From the NCBI GenBank assembly GCA_963925675.1, contig CAWUSW010000026.1, forward strand, positions 1 through 64,000: a stretch of DNA of 64,000 bases, read 5' to 3'. The notes below the pieces were generated by a model. It was not told the DNA's origin. It saw nothing but the letters and a program-made list of their open reading frames with translations, and searched no databases. Position numbers and translations under genes: made by a program. Source of the stretch: Eutrophocola sp963925675 (GTDB lineage Bacteria > Pseudomonadota > Gammaproteobacteria > Pseudomonadales > Pseudohongiellaceae). This document shows, piece after piece, positions 52,401-61,394 of this stretch (its first letter is position 1; the number at the start of each line of letters is the position of its first letter).

Positions 52401-53646
52401 TAACGTCCGCAAGAATATCCCATACCTCTGCTGTTTCTTTTTCTACCATTTTCTTGGCAGCTTTAATTGTTGTTGCTACGCCACGCAGAATCAGCTTGCC
52501 AAGGATGAAAGGCTTGAACAGTTCCAAAGCCATTTTCTTGGGCAGACCGGCCTGATGTAGTCGCAAGGTAGGACCCACCACAATCACCGAACGTCCTGAA
52601 TAATCCACACGCTTACCAAGCAGGTTCTGACGGAAACGACCCTGCTTGCCTTTAATCATGTCAGCCAGTGATTTCAGCGGACGTTTGTTGGAGCCGGTAA
52701 TCGCTCTTCCGCGACGACCGTTATCCAGCAATGCATCTACTGATTCCTGCAGCATACGTTTTTCATTACGCACGATGATATCCGGTGCATTCAGGTCGAG
52801 CAGTCTTTTCAAGCGGTTGTTACGGTTAATTACCCGACGGTATAAATCGTTCAAATCCGAAGTTGCAAATCGACCACCATCCAGCGGAACAAGTGGGCGC
52901 AGATCAGGTGGTAGCACAGGCAATACATTGAGTACCATCCATTCGGGCTTATTGCCAGAGTTTAAAAAACCGTCAAGCAACTTCAGACGTTTGGAGAGTT
53001 TTTTCAATTTGGTTTCAGAATTTGTCTGCGGAATTTCTTCACGGATACGGGTGGATTCTTCAACCACATCCATATCTGCCATCAGGTCCTGAACGGCTTC
53101 TGCACCCATCTTGGCTTCAAAGTCATCACCAAATTCTTCCAGGGCTTCGTAATACATTTCGTCAGATAGCAACTGGCCTTTTTCCAAATTAGTCATACCC
53201 GGATCAATAACCACAAACGATTCGAAATACAGAACACGTTCGATATCGCGCAGTGTCATATCCAGCAACAAACCAATACGTGAAGGCAGTGATTTCAGGA
53301 ACCAGATATGGGCTACCGGACTTGCCAGTTCGATATGGCCCATACGTTCACGACGCACTTTACTCAACGCTACTTCAACGCCACATTTCTCACAGATAAC
53401 ACCTCTGTGCTTTAGACGTTTGTATTTGCCGCAGAGACACTCATAGTCTTTTACCGGGCCAAAAATTTTGGCACAGAAAAGTCCGTCACGCTCCGGCTTA
53501 AAGGTACGGTAGTTGATGGTTTCGGGCTTCTTCACTTCCCCGAATGACCAGGAGCGAATCAGTTGTGGTGATGCCAATCCGATACGAATTGAATCAAAGT
53601 CTTCAATCTGTGTTTGTGACTTCAATAAACCTAATAGGTCTTTCAT
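49408..53646 (-). CDS. rpoC: RNA polymerase beta' subunit
   Basis: The largest polymerase subunit, 1412 residues. The N-terminal zinc-binding Cys cluster 'CLCGKYKRLKHRGVICEKCG' and the catalytic magnesium loop 'YNADFDGDQMAVHVPL' are present, as is the second zinc site 'CDADAGICRMCYG' and the trigger loop region 'GEPGTQLTMRTFHIGG'. The tail is Ala/Ser/Glu-rich. It follows rpoB by 92 bases. Confidence 0.98.
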   Translation of the reverse strand: MKDLLGLLKSQTQIEDFDSIRIGLASPQLIRSWSFGEVKKPETINYRTFKPERDGLFCAKIFGPVKDYECLCGKYKRLKHRGVICEKCGVEVALSKVRRERMGHIELASPVAHIWFLKSLPSRIGLLLDMTLRDIERVLYFESFVVIDPGMTNLEKGQLLSDEMYYEALEEFGDDFEAKMGAEAVQDLMADMDVVEESTRIREEIPQTNSETKLKKLSKRLKLLDGFLNSGNKPEWMVLNVLPVLPPDLRPLVPLDGGRFATSDLNDLYRRVINRNNRLKRLLDLNAPDIIVRNEKRMLQESVDALLDNGRRGRAITGSNKRPLKSLADMIKGKQGRFRQNLLGKRVDYSGRSVIVVGPTLRLHQAGLPKKMALELFKPFILGKLILRGVATTIKAAKKMVEKETAEVWDILADVIREHPIMLNRAPTLHRLGIQAFEPVLIEGKAIQLHPLVCAAYNADFDGDQMAVHVPLTLEAQLEARSLMMSTNNILSPASGEPIIVPSQDVVLGLYYMTRERVNAKGEGMVFANVDEVVKAFSTKAVHLQSRIKVRLSEVLFSEDGDRQESTSIVESTVGRVILFSIVPDGLPFSMVNQKMSKKQISHIINMCYRNVGLKETVIFADQLMYMGYRYSTWSGCSIGVNDFVIPDAKATLIAAAESEVAEIESQFASGLVTQGEKYNKVIDIWSRANDQVAKSMMDGLSHESVINRDGEEEQQESFNSVYVYSDSGARGSPAQIRQLAGMRGLMAKPDGSIIETPITANFREGLNVLQYFISTHGARKGLADTALKTANSGYLTRRLVDISQDLVVKEEDCGTDNGLTMTPVIEGGDIIAPLGELVLGRVLAQDALDGNGVTILEAGILIDEKLVEILETNGVDEVIARSPITCDADAGICRMCYGRDLARGHLTNIGEAVGVVAAQSIGEPGTQLTMRTFHIGGAASRATAADNVQVKTDGTIHLYNMKTVQRKDGQLVVVSRSGELIVNDTNGREKERYKLPYGAIINGADHSEVQVGNIVASWDPHTHPIVVEVAGKIRFEAMEEGLCVKRQTDEITGLTNITVMDPSERSSAGKELRPAITLVDDKGKEFNLPGTNVPAHYFLPSKAIVGVENGVDVNIGDVIARIPQEGSKTRDITGGLPRVADLFEARKPKEPAILAEISGTVSFGKETKGKRRLVITPTDGVNPIDGSDHYEVLIPKWRQMTVFEGEYVEKGEVVSDGPPNPHDILRLKGVEALARFIVNEVQEVYRLQGVRINDKHIEVIVRQMLRKAEIIQMGDSAFIKGEQVEFIRVRKENVRLRDEEKEIVKFERVLLGITKASLSTESFISAASFQETTRVLTEAAVSGKRDYLQGLKENVVVGRLIPAGTGLSYHANRKRIAEARLSEDTVSASEMEAALSEALAESESAAAAAED

Positions 53647-53738
53647 TCTATTCCTCCACCCTAACAGGGTTGATAAATTCTCTGGATTTAGTCGTATTTA
53701 CAGAAATGTGGAAATTCTGCCAATCACTAAATCCTGAA

Positions 53739-56700
53739 TCAATTCTCGACTTCCAGTTCCATGTCGATACCCAAAGATCGAATTTCTTTAACAAGTACGT
53801 TAAAGGATTCGGGCATACCGGCTTCCATGCGGTCATCACCATCTACTATATTTTTGTACATCTTGGTTCTGCCGTTTACATCGTCTGACTTCACAGTCAA
53901 CATTTCCTGCAATGTATAGGCGGCACCATATGCTTCCAGCGCCCACACTTCCATCTCTCCAAAGCGTTGGCCACCAAACTGGGCTTTACCGCCCAAAGGC
54001 TGCTGGGTAACCAGGCTGTAGGAGCCGGTTGAACGAGCGTGCATTTTGTCATCGACCAGATGATTCAGTTTAAGCATGTACATAATACCCACTGTTACCT
54101 TACGGTCGAACTGATCTCCAGTACGTCCATCAAAAAGACTTACCTGACCATCTTCACTCATGTCGGCCAGCTTAAGCATTTCCTTGATTTCGATTTCACT
54201 GGCACCATCAAATACCGGAGTTGCCATTGGCACACCCGCTCTAAGGTTTCTTGCCAGCTCAAACACTTCATCATCACTGAAGCTTTTCAAATCTTCAGTA
54301 CGACGCGATTCGCCAATCCCGTTATAAATCTGATCCAGGAATTTGCGGATATCAGCTGCTTTCTGTTGCTGCTGAATCATGACATTAATTTTTGCGCCCA
54401 GCCCTTTTGATGCTGCACCAAGATGAGTTTCCAAAATCTGTCCCACATTCATTCGGGACGGAACACCCAGTGGATTCAGAACGATATCTACAGGATTACC
54501 AGATTCATCATATGGCATGTCTTCAACCGGCATAATTACCGAGATAACACCCTTGTTACCATGACGTCCGGCCATTTTGTCACCAGGCTGGATGCGACGC
54601 TTGATCGCCAGATACACTTTAACGATTTTCAACACACCCGGTGCCAGATTATCGCCCTGGGTCAGCTTGCGTTTTTTGTCTTCGTAACGCTCATCAAGTT
54701 CGATTCTGCGTTCCTTGAGTTGAACACCTGCTTTCTCAAGAGCTTCACTCATGCTTTCGTCTACCAGACGAATCTTGAACCACTCTTCCTGGTCCAGATT
54801 ATCCAGATATTCTGCACTTAGCTTGTCACCTTTCTTCAGCTTAGGTCCGCCAGATACACCTTTACCCAGGATTAACTTGCGTAAACGCTGAAAAGTCGCT
54901 TCTTCAACAATACGAAACTCGTCTTCGATATCTTTACGTACCTTGGATAACTGCGCGCCCTCGATTTCCAGAGCACGCTGATCTTTTTCTAGACCGTCAC
55001 GGGTAAATACCTGAACATCGATAACCGTACCTTTAACACTGCTTGGTACCCTTAGTGATGTATCTTTCACATCAGATGCTTTTTCACCAAAGATAGCGCG
55101 CAGAAGTTTTTCTTCTGGAGTCAGCTGGGTTTCACCTTTTGGCGTCACCTTGCCTACCAGGATATCGCCGGCATTTACTTCAGCTCCGATATAAACGATG
55201 CCGGATTCATCCAGACGACTCAGAGCACTTTCACCAACATTGGGAATATCTGCTGTAATTTCTTCAGAACCTAACTTGGTGTCACGAGCGATACAGGTCA
55301 GCTCCTGAATATGAATCGAGGTGAAGCGATCTTCCTTCACTACTCTTTCCGAGATCAGGATAGAGTCCTCAAAGTTATAACCATTCCAGGGCATGAAAGC
55401 TATGCGCATGTTCTGCCCCAGCGCTAACTCACCAGTATCAATTGAAGGACCATCGGCGAGGATATCCTGAACACTTACGCGATCACCCTCTTTCACCAGT
55501 GGTCGCTGGCTGATACAGGTATTTTGATTTGAGCGGGTGTATTTGATCAGGTTATAGATATCAACACCTGCTTCACCAGCTTCTGTTTCTTCATCGTGGA
55601 CACGCACAACAATTCGGGCAGCATCAACACTGTCGATAACGCCACCACGCCTTGCGATCACACAAACACCAGAGTCGCGAGCTACATTGCGCTCCATTCC
55701 TGTGCCTACAAGTGGCTTCTCTGAAATAAGAGTCGGTACAGCCTGACGCTGCATATTGGATCCCATCAATGCACGGTTGGCATCATCGTGTTCCAGGAAG
55801 GGAATCAAAGATGCGGCAACAGATACAACCTGCTGTGGAGACACATCCATATAGTCCACCTGATCAGAAGGCATCAGGGTAAATTCATTTCTGTGACGAA
55901 CGCTGACCAGTTCTTCTTCAAACTTACCTTTCTTGTCCAGAGGAGAAGAAGCCTGGGCGATAACAAAACCACTTTCTTCAATCGCGGAAAGGTAATCAAT
56001 TTCATCTGTTACTGCACCGTTCACCACTTTACGAACCGGGCTTTCCAGGAAGCCATACGCATTGGTACGCGCATAGGTCGCCAAAGAGTTGATCAGTCCA
56101 ATATTCGGGCCTTCAGGAGTCTCAATAGGGCAAACACGGCCATAATGTGTTGGATGTACATCACGCACTTCGAAGCCGGCACGTTCGCGAGTAAGCCCGC
56201 CTGGCCCAAGCGCGGAAATACGACGCTTGTGAGTCACTTCTGAAAGAGGGTTATTCTGATCCATAAATTGTGACAACTGGCTGGAACCAAAAAATTCCTT
56301 AATCGCCGCTGCTACAGGTTTGGCATTGATCATATCCTGAGGCATCAAGCCTTCACTGTCTGCCATAGAAAGGCGTTCTTTCACAGCGCGTTCTACACGG
56401 ACCAGTCCAACACGGAACTGGTTCTCGGCCATTTCGCCAACACTGCGAATACGTCGGTTACCCAGGTGATCGATATCATCAACCGTGCCGAAACCATTTC
56501 GAATTCCGACCAGAGTCTTGATAACGTCGACAATGTCTTCTTTGCTAAGTACGCCATCACCTTCTGATTCAGATCGACCCAGGCGGCGGTTAAATTTCAT
56601 GCGACCAACCGCGGACAGGTCATAACGCTCTGATGAGAAAAACAGATTGGCGAACAGATTTTCAGCAGACTCTTTAGTCGGCGGCTCGCCAGGACGCATC

Positions 56701-57821
56701 ATTCTGTAAATTTCTACCAAGGCTTCGAGACGGTTAGTGGTTGCATCAATGCGTAAGGTATCTGATATAAAAGGACCACAATCAAGATCATTAGTGTAAA
56801 TAGTCTGGAATTCGCCAACTCCGGTGCTTACCAGGCCTTCCATAATTTCTTCAGTGATCTCGGCATTACAAGGGAACAACACCTCACCGGTTTCAGTATC
56901 AAAAATATCTTTTGCCAGGGCATCACCAATGACAAATTCAGCCGGTACATCCAGTTTTGTCAGCTTGGCTTTTTCCAGCTCGCGAATATGGCGAGCGGTA
57001 ATTCTGACTCCGGATTTAACGATGACCGTGCGCTTGCTCTTGATATCAAAATTAAGAACAGCACCACGCAAACGTGAAGGAACAAGCTCAACCGAGATGT
57101 TGCCATCCTTACCAATGAAATAAGTATTATTGTCATAGAACATCTCCAGGATTTCTTGGGTGCTGTAATCCAGTGCTCTGAGAAGAATGGAGGCTGGCAG
57201 CTTACGACGTCTGTCGATTCGTACATAAACCATATCTTTTGGATCGAATTCAACATCAAGCCATGAACCACGGTAAGGAATAATTCTTGCCGAATACAGC
57301 AATTTGCCCGAGCTATGTGTTTTACCACGGTCATGATCAAAGAATACGCCAGGTGAACGGTGTAACTGAGAAACCACCACCCGCTCTGTACCATTAATCA
57401 CAAAAGTACCGCTGTCAGTCATCAGGGGAATTTCACCCATATAGACTTCCTGCTCTTTAATATCCTTGATGACTTTTGCTGTAGATTCTTTTTCGTAAAT
57501 AATCAGTCGGACTTTTACACGCAGTGATACTGCATATGTTGCGCCCCTCAGGACACACTCACTAACATCAAATTCTGGCTTACCTAATCTGTAGCTTACA
57601 TATTCAAGCAGAGCTTTTCCGGAATAACTGACAATCGGAAAAACAGATTTAAAAGCGGCATGGAGCCCCTGATCCAGACGTTCCTCAACCGAGGTATCAG
57701 TCTGGGTAAACTGTTTGTATGAATCAATCTGAATAGCTAGCAGGTAAGGAATATCCATCGGGCTTTGCAGCTTGCCAAAGTCCTTACGGATACGTTTTTT
57801 CTCAGTATATGAATATGCCAT
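53739..57821 (-). CDS. rpoB: RNA polymerase beta subunit
   Basis: 1360 residues (E. coli 1342). The rifampicin region reads 'GSSQLSQFMDQNNPLSEVTHKRRISALGPGGL', the drug-sensitive wild-type form. 'HPTHYGRVCPIETPEGPNIGLI' and 'GDKMAGRHGNKGVIS' are further landmarks, and the end is 'LGIDMELEVEN'. It is preceded by an attenuator-like hairpin after rplL. Confidence 0.98.
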   Translation of the reverse strand: MAYSYTEKKRIRKDFGKLQSPMDIPYLLAIQIDSYKQFTQTDTSVEERLDQGLHAAFKSVFPIVSYSGKALLEYVSYRLGKPEFDVSECVLRGATYAVSLRVKVRLIIYEKESTAKVIKDIKEQEVYMGEIPLMTDSGTFVINGTERVVVSQLHRSPGVFFDHDRGKTHSSGKLLYSARIIPYRGSWLDVEFDPKDMVYVRIDRRRKLPASILLRALDYSTQEILEMFYDNNTYFIGKDGNISVELVPSRLRGAVLNFDIKSKRTVIVKSGVRITARHIRELEKAKLTKLDVPAEFVIGDALAKDIFDTETGEVLFPCNAEITEEIMEGLVSTGVGEFQTIYTNDLDCGPFISDTLRIDATTNRLEALVEIYRMMRPGEPPTKESAENLFANLFFSSERYDLSAVGRMKFNRRLGRSESEGDGVLSKEDIVDVIKTLVGIRNGFGTVDDIDHLGNRRIRSVGEMAENQFRVGLVRVERAVKERLSMADSEGLMPQDMINAKPVAAAIKEFFGSSQLSQFMDQNNPLSEVTHKRRISALGPGGLTRERAGFEVRDVHPTHYGRVCPIETPEGPNIGLINSLATYARTNAYGFLESPVRKVVNGAVTDEIDYLSAIEESGFVIAQASSPLDKKGKFEEELVSVRHRNEFTLMPSDQVDYMDVSPQQVVSVAASLIPFLEHDDANRALMGSNMQRQAVPTLISEKPLVGTGMERNVARDSGVCVIARRGGVIDSVDAARIVVRVHDEETEAGEAGVDIYNLIKYTRSNQNTCISQRPLVKEGDRVSVQDILADGPSIDTGELALGQNMRIAFMPWNGYNFEDSILISERVVKEDRFTSIHIQELTCIARDTKLGSEEITADIPNVGESALSRLDESGIVYIGAEVNAGDILVGKVTPKGETQLTPEEKLLRAIFGEKASDVKDTSLRVPSSVKGTVIDVQVFTRDGLEKDQRALEIEGAQLSKVRKDIEDEFRIVEEATFQRLRKLILGKGVSGGPKLKKGDKLSAEYLDNLDQEEWFKIRLVDESMSEALEKAGVQLKERRIELDERYEDKKRKLTQGDNLAPGVLKIVKVYLAIKRRIQPGDKMAGRHGNKGVISVIMPVEDMPYDESGNPVDIVLNPLGVPSRMNVGQILETHLGAASKGLGAKINVMIQQQQKAADIRKFLDQIYNGIGESRRTEDLKSFSDDEVFELARNLRAGVPMATPVFDGASEIEIKEMLKLADMSEDGQVSLFDGRTGDQFDRKVTVGIMYMLKLNHLVDDKMHARSTGSYSLVTQQPLGGKAQFGGQRFGEMEVWALEAYGAAYTLQEMLTVKSDDVNGRTKMYKNIVDGDDRMEAGMPESFNVLVKEIRSLGIDMELEVEN

Positions 57822-58010
57822 CAGCAGTTCCTAACAAGTGATTTTGTTCCAGTTGCCCTAAATACCCATAAATGTATCTGACAACCCCTGTACCACTTAA
57901 CCTGTTCAGTAAACAGGTAATCTAAATTCTTTTAATCTCTACAATTATTCTCAACACTTACTCTCTACAAGCACAACAACGCTGAGAGTTTTGAGAATTC
58001 TTACAAACAC

Positions 58011-58046
58011 GGAAAGGCGGCTGTCCACACTGGATAGCCGCCTTCC
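58011..58046 (-). terminator. rplL-rpoB attenuator/RNase III-type hairpin
   Basis: GGAAAGGCGGCTGTCCA (58011-58027) and TGGATAGCCGCCTTCC (58031-58046) form a long near-perfect stem. In E. coli a partial terminator and an RNase III site lie at this place and set the ratio of L7/L12 to beta. The remainder of the gap 57822-58074 holds a small CCTGTT/AACAGG hairpin (57900-57916 region) and no gene. Confidence 0.75.
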
Positions 58047-58074
58047 TTCATAGTGCTTGCATACAAGAGCAATC

Positions 58075-58455
58075 TTACTTGAGCTCTACAGATGCGCCGG
58101 CTTCTTCCAGCTGCTTCTTGAACTCTTCTGCTTCGGCTTTGCTTGCGCCTTCCTTGATTGGAGAAGGAGCAGCATCGACCAGATCTTTGGCTTCTTTCAG
58201 GCCCAGACCAGTGATAGTACGAACAGCTTTAATGACGTTAACTTTCTTTTCACCGGCTCCGGTCAAAATAACGTCAAATTCGTCTTGCTCTGCAACAGCA
58301 GCGCCAGCATCACCAGCAGCAGGTGCAGCAGCAACAGCTACGGCAGCGGCAGCTGAAACACCAAATTTTTCTTCCATTGCTGAAACCAGTTCAACAACAT
58401 CCATTACTGATAATTCAGCAATCCCATCAAGGATTTCTTCTTTAGATAGAGCCAT
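58075..58455 (-). CDS. rplL: 50S ribosomal protein L7/L12
   Basis: The stalk protein, 126 residues. The N-terminal dimerisation region (MALSKEEILDGIAELSVMDVV) is followed by an Ala/Gly hinge (about residues 37-52) and the C-terminal domain 'FDVILTGAGEKKVNVIKAVRTITGLGLKEAKDLVD' that recruits EF-G and EF-Tu. Confidence 0.97.
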   Translation of the reverse strand: MALSKEEILDGIAELSVMDVVELVSAMEEKFGVSAAAAVAVAAAPAAGDAGAAVAEQDEFDVILTGAGEKKVNVIKAVRTITGLGLKEAKDLVDAAPSPIKEGASKAEAEEFKKQLEEAGASVELK

Positions 58456-58524
58456 TACGCTTATCTCCTATTAATAAATTTTAATCGTTAGTAACTCTGG
58501 TTGGATAAAATATTGCCAACCAGA

Positions 58525-59055
58525 TTAAGCTGCTTTCTGTTTCTGATCGCGCACTGCCGCAACCGCCCGTGTAGCTTTGGTCGGTACTTCGTTGCACGTC
58601 TGAACCAGTTTGGTCACCGGTGCCAGCATGACACTCATAAGAGTGGCGATCGCCTGATCGTATGTTGGCAACTTAGCCAAAATATCGATCTGCGAGGCAG
58701 GCAGCAGGTTTCCACTTATTGCGAGTGCTTTTACTTCAAACCCTTGGTTTTCCTTGGCAAAATCCTTTAGTACGCGAGCTGCCGCGCCGGGATGATCCTG
58801 AGAAAAAGCCAGAATTGTCGGGCCGACAAGCGCTTCGTTGAGACATTCATAATCAGTCCCGGCAACTGCACGCTTTAACAAGGTATTCCTGACAACTCTC
58901 AGATAAACATTGTTTTCACGAGCAATACGACGAAGTGCTGTCATTTCCTCTACAGCGGTACCGTGATAATCGGCAAGTACTGCAGACAAAGCACCTTTAG
59001 CAGCTTCATTGACCTCAGCAACAATTTGTTGCTTATCTTCCAGTCTTATAGCCAC
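58525..59055 (-). CDS. rplJ: 50S ribosomal protein L10
   Basis: 'QQIVAEVNEAAKGALSAVLADYHGTAVEEMTALRR' and 'VVRNTLLKRAVAGTDYECL' identify L10, base of the L7/L12 stalk. It has 176 residues, slightly longer than E. coli (165). The leader upstream probably carries the L10-L12 autoregulation site. Confidence 0.96.
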   Translation of the reverse strand: MAIRLEDKQQIVAEVNEAAKGALSAVLADYHGTAVEEMTALRRIARENNVYLRVVRNTLLKRAVAGTDYECLNEALVGPTILAFSQDHPGAAARVLKDFAKENQGFEVKALAISGNLLPASQIDILAKLPTYDQAIATLMSVMLAPVTKLVQTCNEVPTKATRAVAAVRDQKQKAA

Positions 59056-59464
59056 TTAATAGTTACTCCTAAGTTATGAACCACTGCAAAAACCTATCGG
59101 CTTTTTAGTTCATATTTATTTCTTACGCTGACCAGGCACTTGTAAACAAGCACTATCTAAACCAGCACCAGCCTCCAATTTTCTGGAGACTTTCAATTTG
59201 GTGAATGATCCGGCCAAACTTTTTTAACCGGACGGGTTACACCATCTGCGTAGGACATTAAGCCACTAGCCTTTTGTAAGGCGAGCACTGCTGGTTTGCA
59301 GTTCTAACCATACTTCGGGCATTCGGCTCCTACGGTCTTTGATAGCGCTGCAGATTATTTAAATCTACAACACCCCAAAGTCTTGTAACGTTCCCCCAAT
59401 ACTTTTAAAAGAGGGAACAATGCCTTGTGATATGCAAAGCACACCACAGGACAATTAATATTAT
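59056..59464 (-). promoter_or_regulatory. rplJ leader region
   Basis: A 409-base gap between rplA and rplJ. It contains no gene. Hairpins are seen, for instance GTTCCC/GGGAAC around 59391-59418 (directly after rplA). In E. coli the rplJ leader binds L10-(L12)4 and contains a promoter; the length and location here fit such a control region, but I cannot mark the binding site. Confidence 0.6.
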
Positions 59465-60160
59465 TTAAAATTCCAGTGACGACTGGTCTACCAGGACACC
59501 AGGGCCCATAGTGGAGGACAGCACCACTTTCTGGACATAGTTTCCTTTGGCGGATGCTGGTTTGGCTTTTTTCAGGTCAACCAGTAATGCCTCAAGGTTG
59601 CCCTTAATAGCATCAATTTCGAAACCTACTTTTCCAATACCACCATGGATAATGCCGTTTTTGTCTGTTCGATAACGAACCTGACCGGCTTTAGCGTTAG
59701 AGACTGCAGTCTCAACATCTGGCGTGACAGTGCCAACTTTTGGATTTGGCATCAGGCCTTTCGGGCCCAGTATTGTACCCAGCTGACCTACAACTCGCAT
59801 CGCATCCGGAGTCGCAATAACTACGTCAAAATCCAGGTTTCCGCCCTTAATGCTTTCTGCAAGGTCTTCAAAACCCACTATATCTGCACCGGCTTTTTTC
59901 GCTTTCTCGGCATTTTCACCTTGAGCAAAAACAGCAACACGAACGTCTTTACCAGTACCATGTGGCAAAGTAGTTGCGCCACGTACCGCCTGATCAGATT
60001 TCCTCGGGTCAACACCAAGGTTGATGCTGACATCAATTGATTCCTTGAACTTCACTGTAGATAGTTCGTTGATCAGAGATATAGCTTCATTGATACCGTA
60101 GGCTTTGCCCGCTTCAATTTTTTCCGCAATCAATTTTGCGCGTTTAGTCAATTTAGCCAT
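59465..60160 (-). CDS. rplA: 50S ribosomal protein L1
   Basis: 'AKLTKRAKLIAEKIEAGKAYGINEAI', 'LGPKGLMPNPKVGTVT' and 'GKVGFEIDAIKGNLEALL' identify L1, which moves E-site tRNA and in E. coli represses rplK-rplA translation. It has 231 residues. Its ATG shares one base with the rplK stop. Confidence 0.97.
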   Translation of the reverse strand: MAKLTKRAKLIAEKIEAGKAYGINEAISLINELSTVKFKESIDVSINLGVDPRKSDQAVRGATTLPHGTGKDVRVAVFAQGENAEKAKKAGADIVGFEDLAESIKGGNLDFDVVIATPDAMRVVGQLGTILGPKGLMPNPKVGTVTPDVETAVSNAKAGQVRYRTDKNGIIHGGIGKVGFEIDAIKGNLEALLVDLKKAKPASAKGNYVQKVVLSSTMGPGVLVDQSSLEF

Positions 60161-60594
60161 TACACGACTCCTTCTGTTTCAATGCCGGCACTACGAGCAC
60201 TGCCTGCGAGAGTCCGAACCGCAGCATCCATATCGGCAGCTGTAAGATCCGGCATCTTTAGCAGAGCAACTTCTTCCAACTGGGCACGATTAAGCTTGCC
60301 CACTTTTTCAGTATTAGGGCGGCCACTGCCTTTCTTCAAACCGGCAGCTTTCTGCAGCAAAACTGAAGCAGGAGGCGTTTTGGTGATAAAGGTAAAACTG
60401 CGATCGGCATATACCGTAATTACAACCGGTATTGGCAAACCTGGCTCAACGCTTTGAGTTTCTGCGTTGAACGCCTTACAGAATTCCATGATGTTTACAC
60501 CGTGCTGACCCAATGCTGGACCAACAGGAGGACTTGGATTGGCTTTACCTGCAGCAACCTGCAGTTTGATATATGCCAGTACTTTCTTAGCCAT
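60160..60594 (-). CDS. rplK: 50S ribosomal protein L11
   Basis: 'MAKKVLAYIKLQVAAGKANPSPPVGPALGQHGVNIMEFCKAFNA' identifies L11, part of the GTPase centre and needed for RelA activation. It has 144 residues. AAAGGAG lies before the ATG. A leader hairpin at 60619-60638 may be the L1 target. Confidence 0.97.
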   Translation of the reverse strand: MAKKVLAYIKLQVAAGKANPSPPVGPALGQHGVNIMEFCKAFNAETQSVEPGLPIPVVITVYADRSFTFITKTPPASVLLQKAAGLKKGSGRPNTEKVGKLNRAQLEEVALLKMPDLTAADMDAAVRTLAGSARSAGIETEGVV

Positions 60595-60618
60595 GTTATA
60601 ACTCCTTTGGGTTCAAAC

Positions 60619-60638
60619 GCAGAGCCCCATGGCTCTGC
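60619..60638 (-). promoter_or_regulatory. rplK leader hairpin, candidate L1-binding site
   Basis: GCAGAGCC (60619-60626) and GGCTCTGC (60631-60638) form a perfect 8-bp stem 25 bases upstream of the rplK ATG. In E. coli, L1 represses this operon through a leader structure here; identity is inferred by position. Confidence 0.5.
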
Positions 60639-60732
60639 TCCCCTGGCGCCAACTCCAATAAGAAATCAGCGACTTTTTTAATTTAGATACTCTGTTATTC
60701 CAGAATACCCACCTAATTCACTCAAAGCCCGC

Positions 60733-60760
60733 TTGCGACGCGGGACTTGAAACTTGTGAC
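60733..60760. repeat. Four TTGNGAC-like heptads after nusG
   Basis: TTGCGAC, GCGGGAC, TTGAAAC and TTGTGAC occupy 60733-60760. The array ends 5 bases before the nusG stop triplet (60766-60768). CCCGC/GCGGG (60729-60744) also forms a short hairpin. Confidence 0.7.
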
Positions 60761-60765
60761 TATTC

Positions 60766-61314
60766 CTAGCCCTTTTCTACCTGAGAAAACTCAAGCTCAA
60801 CCGGTGTTGAACGACCAAAAATTGATACAGCAACTCTGACCCGGCTTTTTTCGTAATTCACTTCTTCCACCGTCCCGGTAAAGTCATTGAACGGTCCATC
60901 AGTAACACGAACCAATTCACCTGGCTCGTAGATAGTCTTATGAGAAGGCTTATCGACCGTCTCTTCAAGACGATTCAAAATCTCATCAACTTCGCGCTGG
61001 GTAATAGCAGCCGGTTTTTGAGCGGTACCACCAATAAAACCCATCACCCTTGGTGTATCTTTCACCAAATGCCAGGTGTCGTCATTGAGTACCATTTGCA
61101 ACAGGACATAACCCGGGAAAAACTTTCTCTCGCTTTTCCTTTTCTGACCGCCACGCATTTCAAGCACTTCTTCGATGGGCACCATGATCTCACCGAAATA
61201 ATCTTGCAGCTGTGACAGAGCTATTCTTTCTTCAAGCGCCAGTTTTACCTTGCGCTCATAACCAGAATAAGCATGTACCACATACCAGCGTTTTTGACTC
61301 TCTGCTGCCGACAT
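60766..61314 (-). CDS. nusG: Transcription termination/antitermination factor NusG
   Basis: 'KRWYVVHAYSGYERKVKLALEERI', 'FFPGYVLLQM' (NGN domain) and the KOW domain 'GELVRVTDGPFNDFTGTVEEVN' identify NusG. I place the start at 61314 (MSAAESQKRW, 182 residues), with GAAGG 7 bases upstream. The frame is open 36 codons further and would overlap secE by 28 bases; part of that stretch is protein-like, so a longer form is not excluded. Confidence 0.94.
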   Translation of the reverse strand: MSAAESQKRWYVVHAYSGYERKVKLALEERIALSQLQDYFGEIMVPIEEVLEMRGGQKRKSERKFFPGYVLLQMVLNDDTWHLVKDTPRVMGFIGGTAQKPAAITQREVDEILNRLEETVDKPSHKTIYEPGELVRVTDGPFNDFTGTVEEVNYEKSRVRVAVSIFGRSTPVELEFSQVEKG

Positions 61315-61394
61315 ACCTGCGCCTTCTTTTATTTCTTCAGCCAACTCGTTTGCACCCTGTCCCAAAATTTTAACCGCCTGTGAAACAAATATTT

